Assembly (NCBI RefSeq): GCF_047607725.1
Contig: NZ_JBLKSS010000153.1
Span: 1 to 11,334 of the forward strand
Direction: 5' to 3'
Length of the DNA: 11,334 nucleotides
Origin: JBLKSS01 sp047607725
GTDB lineage: Bacteria > Pseudomonadota > Gammaproteobacteria > Enterobacterales > Enterobacteriaceae
This document shows, in pieces, positions 1-9,112 of this stretch (within the stretch, counting starts at the first letter, position 1; every line of letters begins with the position of its first letter). Position numbers and translations under genes: made by a program. The notes below the pieces were generated by a model, which saw only the letters and a program-made list of their open reading frames with translations, was not told the origin of the DNA and made no database searches.

Positions 1-318
1 CACTCAAACCGGGATGGAAATAAAAGTTATTAAAATCAATATAATGTGAAAATGCAATGAGCATAAGCGTGTAACGTAGGTTTACTGTCTCATACAACAA
101 ACCCACCAATAATTCAAGACGTCCTCCACGGGGCGCTTACGAATTAACCGCTGGCTCGCGCTTTTAAATCCGCCGTGGTGTGATTTTGTGCACAGTTTTA
201 CAGGCGATAATTGGTGAAGCGTTGGAAAGTTTTGAATGTTATGATTCCCGCGTTTTTGCGGTAAAAAAATGAAATCTGCATTCTTTAAATTATTATTCAC
301 CTTTTCGCTACTTATCGA
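1..318. other. AT-rich intergenic stretch without a recognisable gene
   Basis: I see no credible coding region here. The longest open frame (82-300, minus strand, 72 codons) has no recognisable family resemblance and no good ribosome binding site. In E. coli the gene before atpI is rsmG (gidB), several hundred bases upstream; none of its protein sequence is visible, so it may lie outside the window or be absent. Positions 91-127 resemble 11281-11319 at the other edge, which suggests a degraded insertion-sequence fragment. Confidence 0.6.
91..127 (+). repeat. Degenerate copy of the sequence at 11281-11319 (possible IS remnant)
   Basis: Aligned by eye with 11281-11319, about 30 of 39 columns agree, including the shared blocks AACAAACCC and TCAAGACGTC in the same order and orientation. 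At the far edge this sequence is the start of a putative transposase gene beginning MKQTPPKPSRRRP. Here one frame reads NKPTNNSRRPPRGAYELTAG and then stops, which looks like a decayed relative of the same basic N-terminus. The similarity is seen directly; the IS origin is inferred. Confidence 0.45.
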
Positions 319-346
319 TTGAATTCGTAGTACTGACCCGTATAAT
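319..346 (+). promoter_or_regulatory. Probable sigma70 promoter of the atp operon
   Basis: A perfect -10 hexamer TATAAT at 341-346 lies 16 bp downstream of TTGAAT (319-324), which matches four of six bases of the -35 consensus. Transcription would start near 353 and give a leader of about 90 bases before atpI. This is the best promoter-like sequence upstream of the operon. E. coli has its main atp promoter in the same place, upstream of atpI. Confidence 0.65.
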
Positions 347-442
347 TTGCACGTTTTTCACCGCTTAACTGATCGGATCGCGGCAAAGGCAGTTTTATAC
401 ACACTCAGCCGGAGTTGAGCGGGTAGGGAGAGTATCAAAGTC

Positions 443-823
443 ATGACCTTAGCCCTTTACAGCGGTAAAGTCGCTGGAAAGCTACTGTTTGCCCAGTTGA
501 TGACTTTGGTGCTGTTCAGCGTTCTGTTCGCTCTGCAAAGCTCCCGCGCCGCCGCATCAGCTGCGGGGGGCGGGCTGGTCGCCTGGTTGCCGAATGTCGT
601 GTTCATGCTGTACGCATGCCGTCATCAGGCCCAGGCCGCGGTCTCGGGTCGCATCGCCTGGTCGTTCGCCATCGGCGAGGGGCTGAAAATAGCGGCGACC
701 ATCGCCTTGCTGGTCGTCGCGCTTGGGATGTTCAAGGCCGCGTTTGTCCCATTGGGCCTGACCTATTTATCGGTGCTGATTGTGCAGATATTGGCACCGG
801 CCGTAATTAACAACAAAGGGTAA
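443..823 (+). CDS. atpI: ATP synthase protein I (AtpI)
   Basis: AtpI is a small inner-membrane accessory protein encoded first in many atp operons. It is not a structural subunit; in several bacteria it has been linked to assembly of the c ring or to cation supply. The product has 126 residues, the E. coli length, with four hydrophobic segments near residues 15-32, 41-58, 70-93 and 98-118. The C-terminal VQILAPAVINNKG is characteristic of the enterobacterial protein, and the GRIAWSFAIGE stretch also matches. AGGGAGAG about ten bases before the ATG supports this start. AtpI is the least conserved protein of the cluster, and its N-terminus differs most from the E. coli form. The atpB ribosome binding site overlaps its stop codon. 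Confidence 0.95.
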   Translation: MTLALYSGKVAGKLLFAQLMTLVLFSVLFALQSSRAAASAAGGGLVAWLPNVVFMLYACRHQAQAAVSGRIAWSFAIGEGLKIAATIALLVVALGMFKAAFVPLGLTYLSVLIVQILAPAVINNKG

Positions 824-831
824 GAGGCATC

Positions 832-1650
832 ATGTCTGCATCAGGAGAAATCGCTACTCCACAGGAATACATAGGCCACCACCTGAACAACCTTCAGTTG
901 GACCTGCGTACGTTTGAACTGGTTAATCCCCACTCGGCGGCGTCTTTCTGGGTCCTGAATATTGATTCCATGTTCTTCTCGCTGCTGCTGGGCGCGATTT
1001 TCCTGCTGATATTTGGCCGCGTCGCCAAAGGCGCCACCAGCGGCGTGCCCGGAAAAATGCAGACCTTCGTCGAGCTGGTGGTCGGCTTTGTCGACGGCAG
1101 CGTGCGGGATATGTTCCACGGTAAAAGCAAACTCATTGCTCCGCTGGCGTTGACCATCTTCGTCTGGGTCTTTTTGATGAACATGATGGATTTGCTGCCC
1201 ATCGATTTGCTGCCCTATCTCGGCGAGCACGTGCTGGGCTTGCCGGCGCTGCGCGTGGTGCCGTCGGCTGACGTTAACATTACGCTGTCGATGGCGCTCG
1301 GCGTGTTTATCCTCATCCTGTATTACAGCGTGACGATGAAAGGGATCGGCGGCTTCGTTAAAGAGCTTACCCTACAGCCGTTCAATCACCCGATTTTCAT
1401 TCCGGTCAACCTGATTCTCGAAGGCGTCAGCCTGCTGTCCAAGCCGGTGTCGCTGGGCCTTCGGTTGTTTGGCAACATGTATGCAGGTGAGTTGATCTTC
1501 ATCCTGATTGCCGGTCTGTTACCATGGTGGTCGCAATGGATTCTGAATGTGCCCTGGGCCATTTTCCATATCCTGATTATTACGCTGCAAGCCTTTATCT
1601 TCATGGTCCTGACGATTGTCTATCTCTCGATGATGTTTGAAGGACATTGA
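832..1650 (+). CDS. atpB: ATP synthase Fo subunit a
   Basis: Subunit a is the membrane stator protein that supplies the two proton half-channels next to the c ring. The product has 272 residues against 271 in E. coli; the difference lies in the variable N-terminus, before the TPQEYIGHHLNNLQLDLRTF block. The essential arginine is Arg211 in LGLRLFGNMYAGE (Arg210 in E. coli). Glu220 and His246, which correspond to the proton-path residues Glu219 and His245, are also present. Several long hydrophobic segments give a polytopic protein. The start is supported by AAGAGG at 822-827, overlapping the atpI stop, with an 8-base intergenic gap that suggests translational coupling. Nothing is broken or missing. 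Confidence 0.98.
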   Translation: MSASGEIATPQEYIGHHLNNLQLDLRTFELVNPHSAASFWVLNIDSMFFSLLLGAIFLLIFGRVAKGATSGVPGKMQTFVELVVGFVDGSVRDMFHGKSKLIAPLALTIFVWVFLMNMMDLLPIDLLPYLGEHVLGLPALRVVPSADVNITLSMALGVFILILYYSVTMKGIGGFVKELTLQPFNHPIFIPVNLILEGVSLLSKPVSLGLRLFGNMYAGELIFILIAGLLPWWSQWILNVPWAIFHILIITLQAFIFMVLTIVYLSMMFEGH

Positions 1651-1672
1651 TTTTTATAACTTTAATACTGCG

Positions 1673-1699
1673 TTTAACTGAAACAAACTGGAGACTGTC
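1673..1699 (+). promoter_or_regulatory. atpE translation enhancer and ribosome binding site
   Basis: The bases just before the atpE ATG contain AACTGAAACAAACTGG followed by the Shine-Dalgarno core GGAG (1690-1693). In E. coli the equivalent unstructured A/U-rich leader is a known translation enhancer that lets atpE be made in excess for the multi-copy c ring. The sequence here is nearly the same as I recall from E. coli, although the adjoining spacer (1651-1672) differs. Function is inferred from that conservation. Confidence 0.75.
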
Positions 1700-1939
<240 letters not shown>

Positions 1940-1996
1940 TGTTAAACGCCAAGCTAACCAACATCGAACCGTTAACTTTACAAGAGGCATTGTGTT

Positions 1997-2467
1997 GTGA
2001 ATCTTAACGCAACAATCCTCGGCCAGGCCATCGCGTTTGTCCTGTTTGTGCTGTTCTGCATGAAGTATGTGTGGCCGCCGTTAATGGCCGCCATCGAGAA
2101 GCGTCAGAAAGAAATTGCTGACGGTCTGGCTTCCGCGGAACGCGCAAAAAAAGATCTGGACATCGCTCAGGCCGAAGCAACCGATCATTTGAAGCAAGCG
2201 AAGGTGGAAGCCCAGGCGATCATCGAACAGGCCAACAAGCGTAAAGCGCAAGTGGTTGATGAAGCCAAAGCTGAAGCGGAAGCGGAACGCAACAAAATCC
2301 TGGCGCAGGCGCAAGCGGAAATTAACGCCGAACGCAAACGCGCCCGCGAGGAGTTGCGCAAGCAGGTAGCTATGCTGGCTTTGGCGGGTGCCGAGAAGGT
2401 CATCGAACGTTCCGTGGATGAAGCTGCCAACAGCGACATCGTCGATAAAATTGTCGCTGAACTGTAA
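1997..2467 (+). CDS. atpF: ATP synthase Fo subunit b (GTG start)
   Basis: Subunit b forms the dimeric peripheral stalk that holds F1 against rotation. The product has 156 residues, as in E. coli. It has one N-terminal membrane helix (about 4-25), then a long charged, alanine-rich helix (about 30-125) that forms the right-handed coiled coil. The C-terminal delta-binding end ERSVDEAANSDIVDKIVAEL matches the E. coli protein apart from one conservative change. The start is GTG, read as Met, at 1997-1999, nine bases after GAGG (1984-1987). E. coli atpF also begins with GTG and the same MNLNATILGQAIAFVLFVLF. A non-ATG start may help keep b low relative to c. Confidence 0.97.
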   Translation: MNLNATILGQAIAFVLFVLFCMKYVWPPLMAAIEKRQKEIADGLASAERAKKDLDIAQAEATDHLKQAKVEAQAIIEQANKRKAQVVDEAKAEAEAERNKILAQAQAEINAERKRAREELRKQVAMLALAGAEKVIERSVDEAANSDIVDKIVAEL

Positions 2468-2481
2468 GGAGGGAGGGGCCG

Positions 2482-3015
2482 ATGTCTGAACTGGTAACTG
2501 TAGCTCGCCCCTACGCCAAAGCGGCTTTTGACTTTGCTGTCGAGCACCAGGACGTGGCGCACTGGCAGTCGATGCTGGCGTTCTCCGCCGAGGTGAGCCG
2601 CAATGAGCGGATAGCCGAACTGCTTTCGGGCGCCGTTGCGCCCGAAAAGCTGGCGCAAACGTTTATCGCGGTCTGTGGCGAGGAGCTTGATGCCTCCGGT
2701 CAGAACCTGATTCGGGTCATGGCGGAAAATGGGCGTCTGGCGGTTCTGCCCGACGTGCTGGAACAGTTCATTCTTCTGCGCGCGGCGCAGGAGGCGACTA
2801 TGGAAGTGGATGTCATTTCCGCCAGTGCGTTGAAAGAAGAGCAACTGGCAAAAATTAGCGCCACGATGGAGCAACGTCTGTCACGCAAAGTTAAGCTGAT
2901 TTGCAAAATTGATAAGTCTGTCGTGGCCGGTGTCGTGATACGCGCGGGCGATATGGTGATAGACGGCAGCGTACGCGGTCGTCTGGAGCGCCTGGCAGAC
3001 GTCTTGCAGTCTTAA
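2482..3015 (+). CDS. atpH: ATP synthase F1 subunit delta
   Basis: Delta sits on top of the F1 head and joins the alpha subunits to the peripheral stalk. The product has 177 residues, the same as E. coli. The N-terminal helical domain (about 1-105) begins with the typical VARPYAKAAFDFAVEHQ. The C-terminal part holds the family signature region around AGVVIRAGDMVIDGSVRGRL, ending LADVLQS. A very strong Shine-Dalgarno sequence, AAGGAGGG, overlaps the atpF stop codon, with a 14-base gap between the genes. Some mid-protein residues differ from E. coli, which is normal for this more variable subunit. Confidence 0.97.
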   Translation: MSELVTVARPYAKAAFDFAVEHQDVAHWQSMLAFSAEVSRNERIAELLSGAVAPEKLAQTFIAVCGEELDASGQNLIRVMAENGRLAVLPDVLEQFILLRAAQEATMEVDVISASALKEEQLAKISATMEQRLSRKVKLICKIDKSVVAGVVIRAGDMVIDGSVRGRLERLADVLQS

Positions 3016-3027
3016 GGGGACTGGAGC

Positions 3028-4569
<1,542 letters not shown>

Positions 4570-4574
4570 CGCGC

Positions 4575-4598
4575 TATGGCCTGCTCCGGCAGGCCATA
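4575..4598 (+). other. Strong hairpin between atpA and atpG
   Basis: TATGGCCTG (4575-4583) is perfectly complementary to CAGGCCATA (4590-4598), with loop CTCCGG. There is no T-run after it, so it is not a standard terminator. It lies between the atpA stop and the atpG ribosome binding site (GAGGAGA). Alpha is needed in three copies and gamma in one, so an intercistronic structure that stabilises the upstream mRNA or lowers gamma synthesis is plausible. That function is inference. Confidence 0.7.
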
Positions 4599-4619
4599 AA
4601 GCAATGAGGAGAAGCAGAA

Positions 4620-5483
4620 ATGGCCGGCGAAAAAGAGATACGTAGTAAGATTGCAAGCGTCCAGAATACGCAAAAGATCACCAAAGCGATGGAAATGGTC
4701 GCTGCCTCCAAAATGCGTAAAACTCAGGAATGCATGGCGTCCAGCCGTCCTTATGCAGAAACGATGCGCAAAGTGATTGGTCACCTTGCACTGGGTAATC
4801 TGGAATACAAACACCCCTATCTGGACGAGCGCGACGTGAAGCGCGTGGGTTACCTGGTGGTGGCAACCGACCGCGGTCTGGCGGGCGGCCTGAACATTAA
4901 TTTGTTCAAAAAGCTGCTGGCGGACATGAAAGAGTGGAACGGGAAATGCGTGGAAACCGAACTGGCGCTGATTGGCTCCAAGGCGGTGTCTTTCTTCAAT
5001 TCGGTCGGGAGCAAAGTAGTTGCTCAGGTGACGGGCATGGGGGACAACCCCACGCTGTCTGAATTGATCGGGCCGGTAAAGGTTATGCTGCAGGCCTATG
5101 ACGAAGGCCGCCTGGACAAGCTCTATATTGTCAGCAACAAATTTGTCAATACCATGTCCCAGGTGCCGCAGATTCTGCAAATCCTGCCTCTGCCGCCAGC
5201 GGAAGAAGCGGATTTGAAAACCAAATCCTGGGATTATCTGTATGAACCCGATCCCAAAACGCTGCTGGATACCCTGCTGCGTCGTTATGTGGAATCGCAG
5301 GTTTATCAGGGCGTCGTTGAAAACCTGGCCAGCGAACAGGCCGCGCGTATGGTAGCGATGAAAGCCGCAACGGACAACGGCGGCAGCCTGATTAAAGAGC
5401 TGCAACTTGTTTACAATAAGGCTCGACAGACCAGCATCACTCAGGAACTCACCGAAATCGTCTCGGGAGCCGCCGCGGTTTAG
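4620..5483 (+). CDS. atpG: ATP synthase F1 subunit gamma
   Basis: Gamma is the central rotating shaft that couples the c ring to the catalytic head. The product has 287 residues, as in E. coli. The N-terminal helix KEIRSKIASVQNTQKITKAM and the C-terminal helix ending SITQELTEIVSGAAAV form the antiparallel coiled coil inside alpha3beta3. The region between them (about 70-210) is the Rossmann-like domain. The stretch DRGLAGGLN has Ala where E. coli has Cys (Cys87 in the usual E. coli numbering), a position not needed for activity. GAGGAGA lies shortly before the ATG. The gap to atpD is 32 bases. The gene is intact and typical. Confidence 0.98.
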   Translation: MAGEKEIRSKIASVQNTQKITKAMEMVAASKMRKTQECMASSRPYAETMRKVIGHLALGNLEYKHPYLDERDVKRVGYLVVATDRGLAGGLNINLFKKLLADMKEWNGKCVETELALIGSKAVSFFNSVGSKVVAQVTGMGDNPTLSELIGPVKVMLQAYDEGRLDKLYIVSNKFVNTMSQVPQILQILPLPPAEEADLKTKSWDYLYEPDPKTLLDTLLRRYVESQVYQGVVENLASEQAARMVAMKAATDNGGSLIKELQLVYNKARQTSITQELTEIVSGAAAV

Positions 5484-5515
5484 GTTTAGGTTACGAATTA
5501 CGTAGAGGATTCAAG

Positions 5516-6898
5516 ATGGCTACTGGAAATGTTATCCAGGTTATCGGCGCCGTGGTCGACGTCGAGTTCCCGCAAGACGCCGTACCCAAGGTGTACAACG
5601 CGCTTGAAGTGGAAAACGGCGCCGCGAAATTGGTGCTGGAAGTAGAACAACAGCTGGGTGGCGGCGTCGTCCGCTGCATCGCGATGGGCTCCTCCGACGG
5701 TTTGCGTCGCGGCCTGAAAGTGACCGATCTCGAGCGCGCGATTGAAGTGCCGGTGGGTAAAGCTACCCTGGGCCGCATCATGAACGTGCTGGGCGAGCCG
5801 GTCGACATGAAGGGCGATATCGTCGAGGAAGAACGCTGGTCCATTCACCGTCCGGCGCCGAGCTATGAAGAGCTGGCCAGTTCCCAGGATTTGCTGGAAA
5901 CCGGTATCAAGGTTATCGACCTGATGTGTCCGTTCGCCAAGGGCGGTAAAGTCGGCCTGTTCGGCGGCGCCGGCGTGGGCAAGACCGTAAACATGATGGA
6001 GCTTATTCGCAACATCGCTATCGAACACTCCGGTTACTCCGTGTTCGCCGGCGTGGGTGAACGTACCCGTGAAGGTAACGACTTCTATCATGAAATGACC
6101 GACTCCAACGTTATCGATAAGGTTTCGCTGGTGTATGGCCAGATGAATGAGCCGCCGGGCAACCGTCTGCGCGTGGCGCTGACCGGCCTGACCATGGCGG
6201 AGAAGTTCCGTGATGAAGGCCGTGACGTTCTGCTGTTCATCGACAACATCTACCGTTATACCCTGGCCGGGACCGAAGTGTCCGCGCTGCTTGGCCGTAT
6301 GCCGTCCGCGGTAGGCTACCAGCCGACGCTGGCGGAAGAAATGGGCGTATTGCAGGAACGTATCACTTCCACAAAAACCGGGTCTATCACCTCGGTGCAG
6401 GCGGTATATGTCCCCGCGGATGACTTGACCGACCCGTCGCCGGCGACCACCTTCGCCCACCTTGACGCGACCGTGGTTCTGAGCCGTCAAATCGCCTCTC
6501 TGGGTATTTACCCGGCGGTTGACCCGCTTGACTCCACCAGCCGTCAGCTGGATCCGTTAGTGGTAGGCCAGGAGCATTATGATGTGGCGCGCGGCGTGCA
6601 GTCCATTCTGCAGCGCTATCAGGAGCTGAAGGACATCATCGCTATCCTCGGGATGGACGAGCTGTCCGAAGATGACAAGCTGGTGGTATCGCGTGCGCGT
6701 AAGATCCAGCGCTTCCTGTCCCAGCCGTTCTTCGTGGCGGAGGTGTTCACCGGCTCCTCCGGCAAGTACGTGGCGCTGAAAGACACGATCCGTGGCTTCA
6801 AGGGCATCATGGACGGTGAATACGATCATCTGCCGGAACAGGCGTTCTACATGGTGGGTTCCATTGACGAAGCCGTGGAAAAAGGCAAGAAACTGTAA
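5516..6898 (+). CDS. atpD: ATP synthase F1 subunit beta (catalytic)
   Basis: Beta carries the catalytic sites for ATP synthesis and hydrolysis. The product has 460 residues including Met, as in E. coli. The Walker A motif GGAGVGKT contains Lys156 (Lys155 without Met). GERTREGND holds the catalytic Glu182 (Glu181) and Arg183. Walker B is LLFIDNIYR, with its Asp about sixty residues later. The DELSEDD stretch in the C-terminal domain is the DELSEED lever that pushes on gamma, with the same acidic character. The start follows GAGGA at 5505-5509. All catalytic residues are present and I see no sign of decay. Confidence 0.99.
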   Translation: MATGNVIQVIGAVVDVEFPQDAVPKVYNALEVENGAAKLVLEVEQQLGGGVVRCIAMGSSDGLRRGLKVTDLERAIEVPVGKATLGRIMNVLGEPVDMKGDIVEEERWSIHRPAPSYEELASSQDLLETGIKVIDLMCPFAKGGKVGLFGGAGVGKTVNMMELIRNIAIEHSGYSVFAGVGERTREGNDFYHEMTDSNVIDKVSLVYGQMNEPPGNRLRVALTGLTMAEKFRDEGRDVLLFIDNIYRYTLAGTEVSALLGRMPSAVGYQPTLAEEMGVLQERITSTKTGSITSVQAVYVPADDLTDPSPATTFAHLDATVVLSRQIASLGIYPAVDPLDSTSRQLDPLVVGQEHYDVARGVQSILQRYQELKDIIAILGMDELSEDDKLVVSRARKIQRFLSQPFFVAEVFTGSSGKYVALKDTIRGFKGIMDGEYDHLPEQAFYMVGSIDEAVEKGKKL

Positions 6899-6918
6899 CG
6901 CCTTGAGAGGAGGGTGAT

Positions 6919-7341
6919 ATGGCTGCAAAAACTTACCATCTGGATGTGGTCAGCGCCGAAAAACAGATGTTTTCCGGGCTGGTTGAGAAAATCCAGGTGA
7001 CGGGTAGCGAAGGCGAACTGGGGATTTTCCCCGGCCACGCGCCGCTGCTCACCGCCATTAAGCACGGTATGGTGCGTATCGTTAAAGAGCACGGCAACGA
7101 AGAGTATATCTACTTGTCCGGTGGTGTACTCGAAGTGCAGCCCAGCACGATTACCGTACTGGTCGATACCGCCATTCGCGGCAAGGATCTTGACGAAGCT
7201 AGGGCGATGGAGTCTAAACGCAAGGCGGAAGAGCATATCAATAACTCCCACGGTGATATTGATTATGCTCAGGCGTCGGCCGAGCTCTCCAAAGCGCTGG
7301 CGAAACTGTGGGTCATCGAACTGACCAAAAAAGCGATGTAA
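6919..7341 (+). CDS. atpC: ATP synthase F1 subunit epsilon
   Basis: Epsilon binds the foot of gamma and the c ring, and inhibits ATP hydrolysis through its movable C-terminal helices. The product has 140 residues, one more than E. coli because of the N-terminus MAAKTYHLD. The N-terminal beta sandwich (about 1-86) includes EKIQVTGSEGELGI and GHAPLLTAIK. The C-terminal helical hairpin (about 90-138) includes DEARAMESKRKAEEHI and ends VIELTKKAM. A consensus AGGAGG at 6908-6913 lies five bases before the ATG. Near the end, LWVIELTKK has Trp where I recall Arg in E. coli, within the inhibitory helix. It is the last gene of the operon, directly before a terminator. Confidence 0.98.
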   Translation: MAAKTYHLDVVSAEKQMFSGLVEKIQVTGSEGELGIFPGHAPLLTAIKHGMVRIVKEHGNEEYIYLSGGVLEVQPSTITVLVDTAIRGKDLDEARAMESKRKAEEHINNSHGDIDYAQASAELSKALAKLWVIELTKKAM

Positions 7342-7357
7342 TCAAGTGTGAATCATG

Positions 7358-7389
7358 AAAGGCCGGTCGCGATGACCGGCTTTTTTTTT
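7358..7389 (+). terminator. Rho-independent terminator of the atp operon
   Basis: GCCGGTC (7362-7368) pairs with GACCGGC (7374-7380) around the loop GCGAT, and flanking A and T residues can extend the stem. Nine consecutive T residues (7381-7389) follow. It begins 16 bases after the atpC stop codon, so it should end the atp transcript and insulate glmU. Confidence 0.93.
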
Positions 7390-7392
7390 GTC

Positions 7393-7414
7393 TTTAATTA
7401 AGTCGCGGAAAAAT
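7393..7414. promoter_or_regulatory. Candidate upstream NagC operator
   Basis: TTTAATTAAGTCGCGGAAAAA has T-rich and A-rich arms around a CG-containing centre, loosely like NagC sites. In E. coli, NagC bound at two sites about 150 bp apart activates glmUS. The centre here is about 148 bp from the second candidate at 7544-7560. It partly overlaps the low-complexity T-run of the terminator, so chance similarity is possible. Confidence 0.25.
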
Positions 7415-7543
7415 CACCGGCCCATAGGGGCAATTTCACGTCCGCGCCGCTGAAAAAAACGTCAGTTACGCCGCCATTTTCCTTTCTGGCAACACAATCG
7501 TGACAAATAGCCTTAGCGCCAGGCGGCTACGCCCTGTAAAGTG

Positions 7544-7560
7544 TTTTTCATGCCAAAATA
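7544..7560. promoter_or_regulatory. Candidate downstream NagC operator
   Basis: TTTTTCATGCCAAAATA has the T-arm/A-arm dyad layout of a NagC site and lies about 65 bases before the glmU start, near where the promoter-proximal operator is expected. Possible -10 sequences nearby are GATAAA (7599-7604) and TTTACT (7586-7591). None has a good -35, which would fit an activator-dependent promoter. The match is weak. Confidence 0.25.
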
Positions 7561-7624
7561 TGTAGTAATCCCGCCTGCGAACGGGTTTACTTTCGTCTGA
7601 TAAACAGAATTCCACAGGATGGTT

Positions 7625-9001
7625 ATGTCGAATCGAGCATTAAGCGTGGTTGTCCTTGCCGCCGGAAAGGGAAGTCGAATGTTTTCCGCCTTGCCGAAAG
7701 TGCTGCATCCCCTGGCCGGTAAAGCTATGGTGCAACACGTCATTGATGCCGCAACCCAGTTGGGCGCGGCGCGCATCCATCTGGTCTACGGTCACGGAGG
7801 CGAATTGCTGCGTGAACGGCTTGCCCGCCAGGATGCACCCCTGAACTGGGTGCTGCAGGCCGAGCAGCGCGGCACCGGCCATGCCGTGCAGCAGACGCTG
7901 GCGGACCTGCGCGACGAGGAAGATGTCCTGATCCTGTACGGCGATGTCCCACTTATTTCTCCCGACACGTTGCAGCGGCTGCTGACGGCACGGCCGGAGG
8001 GAGGTATTGGCCTACTGACGGTAACGCTGGACAACCCCGAGGGCTATGGCCGTATCGTGCGCGCCGACGGCGAGGTGGCCAGTATCGTCGAGCAGAAAGA
8101 CGCCAGCGAACAGCAGCGGCAGATAAAGGAAATCAACACCGGTATTCTGGTTGCCGGCGGCGGCGATTTAAAACGCTGGCTGGGGCAGTTAACCAACCAT
8201 AACGCGCAGGGCGAGTTCTATCTGACGTACATTATCGCCATGGCCTGGAATGAAGGCCGTAAAATCAATACGGTGCAGCCTTCGCGGTATAGCGAAGTTG
8301 AAGGGGTGAATAACCGGCTGCAGCTTGCGCGTCTGGAGCGGCTTTTTCAGCAAGAGCAGGCGGAGCGTCTCCTGCTGGCCGGTGTGATGCTGTTCGATCC
8401 TGACCGTTTCGATCTGCGCGGTGAATTGCGCCACGGGCAGGATGTGTCTATTGATACTAATGTCATTCTTGAAGGGCAGGTAACGCTGGGCGACCGGGTG
8501 ATTATCGGCACCGGCTGCGTCCTGAAAAATGCGGTCATCGGTGATGATGTGGTCATCAGCCCTTATATCGTTATCGAAGACGCCCGCGTGGCGGCGCGCA
8601 GTACTCTCGGCCCTTTCGCCCGCCTGCGCCCCGGCAGTGAGCTGGAGGAAGGCGCGCACGTGGGCAATTTTGTCGAGATGAAACAGGCCCGCCTGGGCAA
8701 AGGGTCGAAAGCCGGCCATCTCAGCTACCTTGGGGACGCCGAGATAGGGGCACAGGTCAATATCGGCGCCGGTACCATCACCTGCAATTATGATGGCGCC
8801 AACAAGCATAAAACCGTTATCGGCGACGATGTCTTCGTCGGTTCCGATAGCCAACTGGTAGCGCCGGTAACCATTGGCCGCGGTGCCACCATCGGCGCCG
8901 GCACGACCGTCACGTGCGATGTGGCCGACGGAGAAATGGTCATCAGCCGGATCCGTCAGTTTCCCATTGCCAACTGGACGCGGCCGGTGAAGAAAAAATG
9001 A
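7625..9001 (+). CDS. glmU: Bifunctional GlcNAc-1-P uridyltransferase / GlcN-1-P acetyltransferase
   Basis: GlmU makes UDP-GlcNAc in the cytoplasm in two steps: acetyl-CoA-dependent acetylation of glucosamine-1-phosphate, then uridyl transfer from UTP. I place the start at the second ATG (7625), giving 458 residues, because AGGA (7616-7619) is correctly spaced for it and the N-terminus then aligns with E. coli; the ATG at 7619 overlaps that site. The N-terminal pyrophosphorylase domain (about 1-230) has LAAGKGSRM, with Arg18 and Lys25, YGD with Asp107, and INTG with Asn171. The C-terminal left-handed beta helix (about 250-450) has FARLRPG and the catalytic His365 in GHLSYLG. Oddity: residue 202 is Tyr in FYLTYII, where E. 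coli has Asp200. It appears to be transcribed with glmS. Confidence 0.97.
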   Translation: MSNRALSVVVLAAGKGSRMFSALPKVLHPLAGKAMVQHVIDAATQLGAARIHLVYGHGGELLRERLARQDAPLNWVLQAEQRGTGHAVQQTLADLRDEEDVLILYGDVPLISPDTLQRLLTARPEGGIGLLTVTLDNPEGYGRIVRADGEVASIVEQKDASEQQRQIKEINTGILVAGGGDLKRWLGQLTNHNAQGEFYLTYIIAMAWNEGRKINTVQPSRYSEVEGVNNRLQLARLERLFQQEQAERLLLAGVMLFDPDRFDLRGELRHGQDVSIDTNVILEGQVTLGDRVIIGTGCVLKNAVIGDDVVISPYIVIEDARVAARSTLGPFARLRPGSELEEGAHVGNFVEMKQARLGKGSKAGHLSYLGDAEIGAQVNIGAGTITCNYDGANKHKTVIGDDVFVGSDSQLVAPVTIGRGATIGAGTTVTCDVADGEMVISRIRQFPIANWTRPVKKK

Positions 9002-9008
9002 GGATGCG

Positions 9009-9030
9009 GCCGCCCTTAGCGGGTGGTTTT
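9009..9030 (+). other. Hairpin plus T4 just after the glmU stop
   Basis: CCGCCC (9010-9015) can pair with GGGTGG (9021-9026, one G-U pair) around the loop TTAGC, followed by TTTT. It begins eight bases after the glmU stop codon. The short T-run makes it at most a weak terminator. In E. coli the glmUS transcript is cut by RNase E near the glmU stop, so a processing or stabilising role is possible; that is inference. Confidence 0.4.
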
Positions 9031-9112
9031 GTCCGCCGCGCTACCCTAAAGCGGCCGGCAAGACCCGGGGCGTGTAGCGGCGCCGCACCGGTCGGATTTG
9101 GTGCTAGCTCAT

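Noticed and set aside
82..300. 72-codon minus-strand open frame upstream of the atp promoter
   Set aside because: It has no family resemblance, no clear ribosome binding site and a composition typical of AT-rich non-coding DNA, and it overlaps a repeat that reads better on the + strand.
1..442. Possible loss of rsmG (gidB) upstream of atpI
   Set aside because: The distance between rsmG and atpI in E. coli is several hundred bases, so the gene could simply lie left of the window; its absence cannot be claimed.
7619..7624. Upstream ATG as the glmU start, adding two residues
   Set aside because: The ribosome binding site AGGA (7616-7619) overlaps this ATG, whereas it is well spaced for the ATG at 7625, which also matches the E. 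coli N-terminus length.
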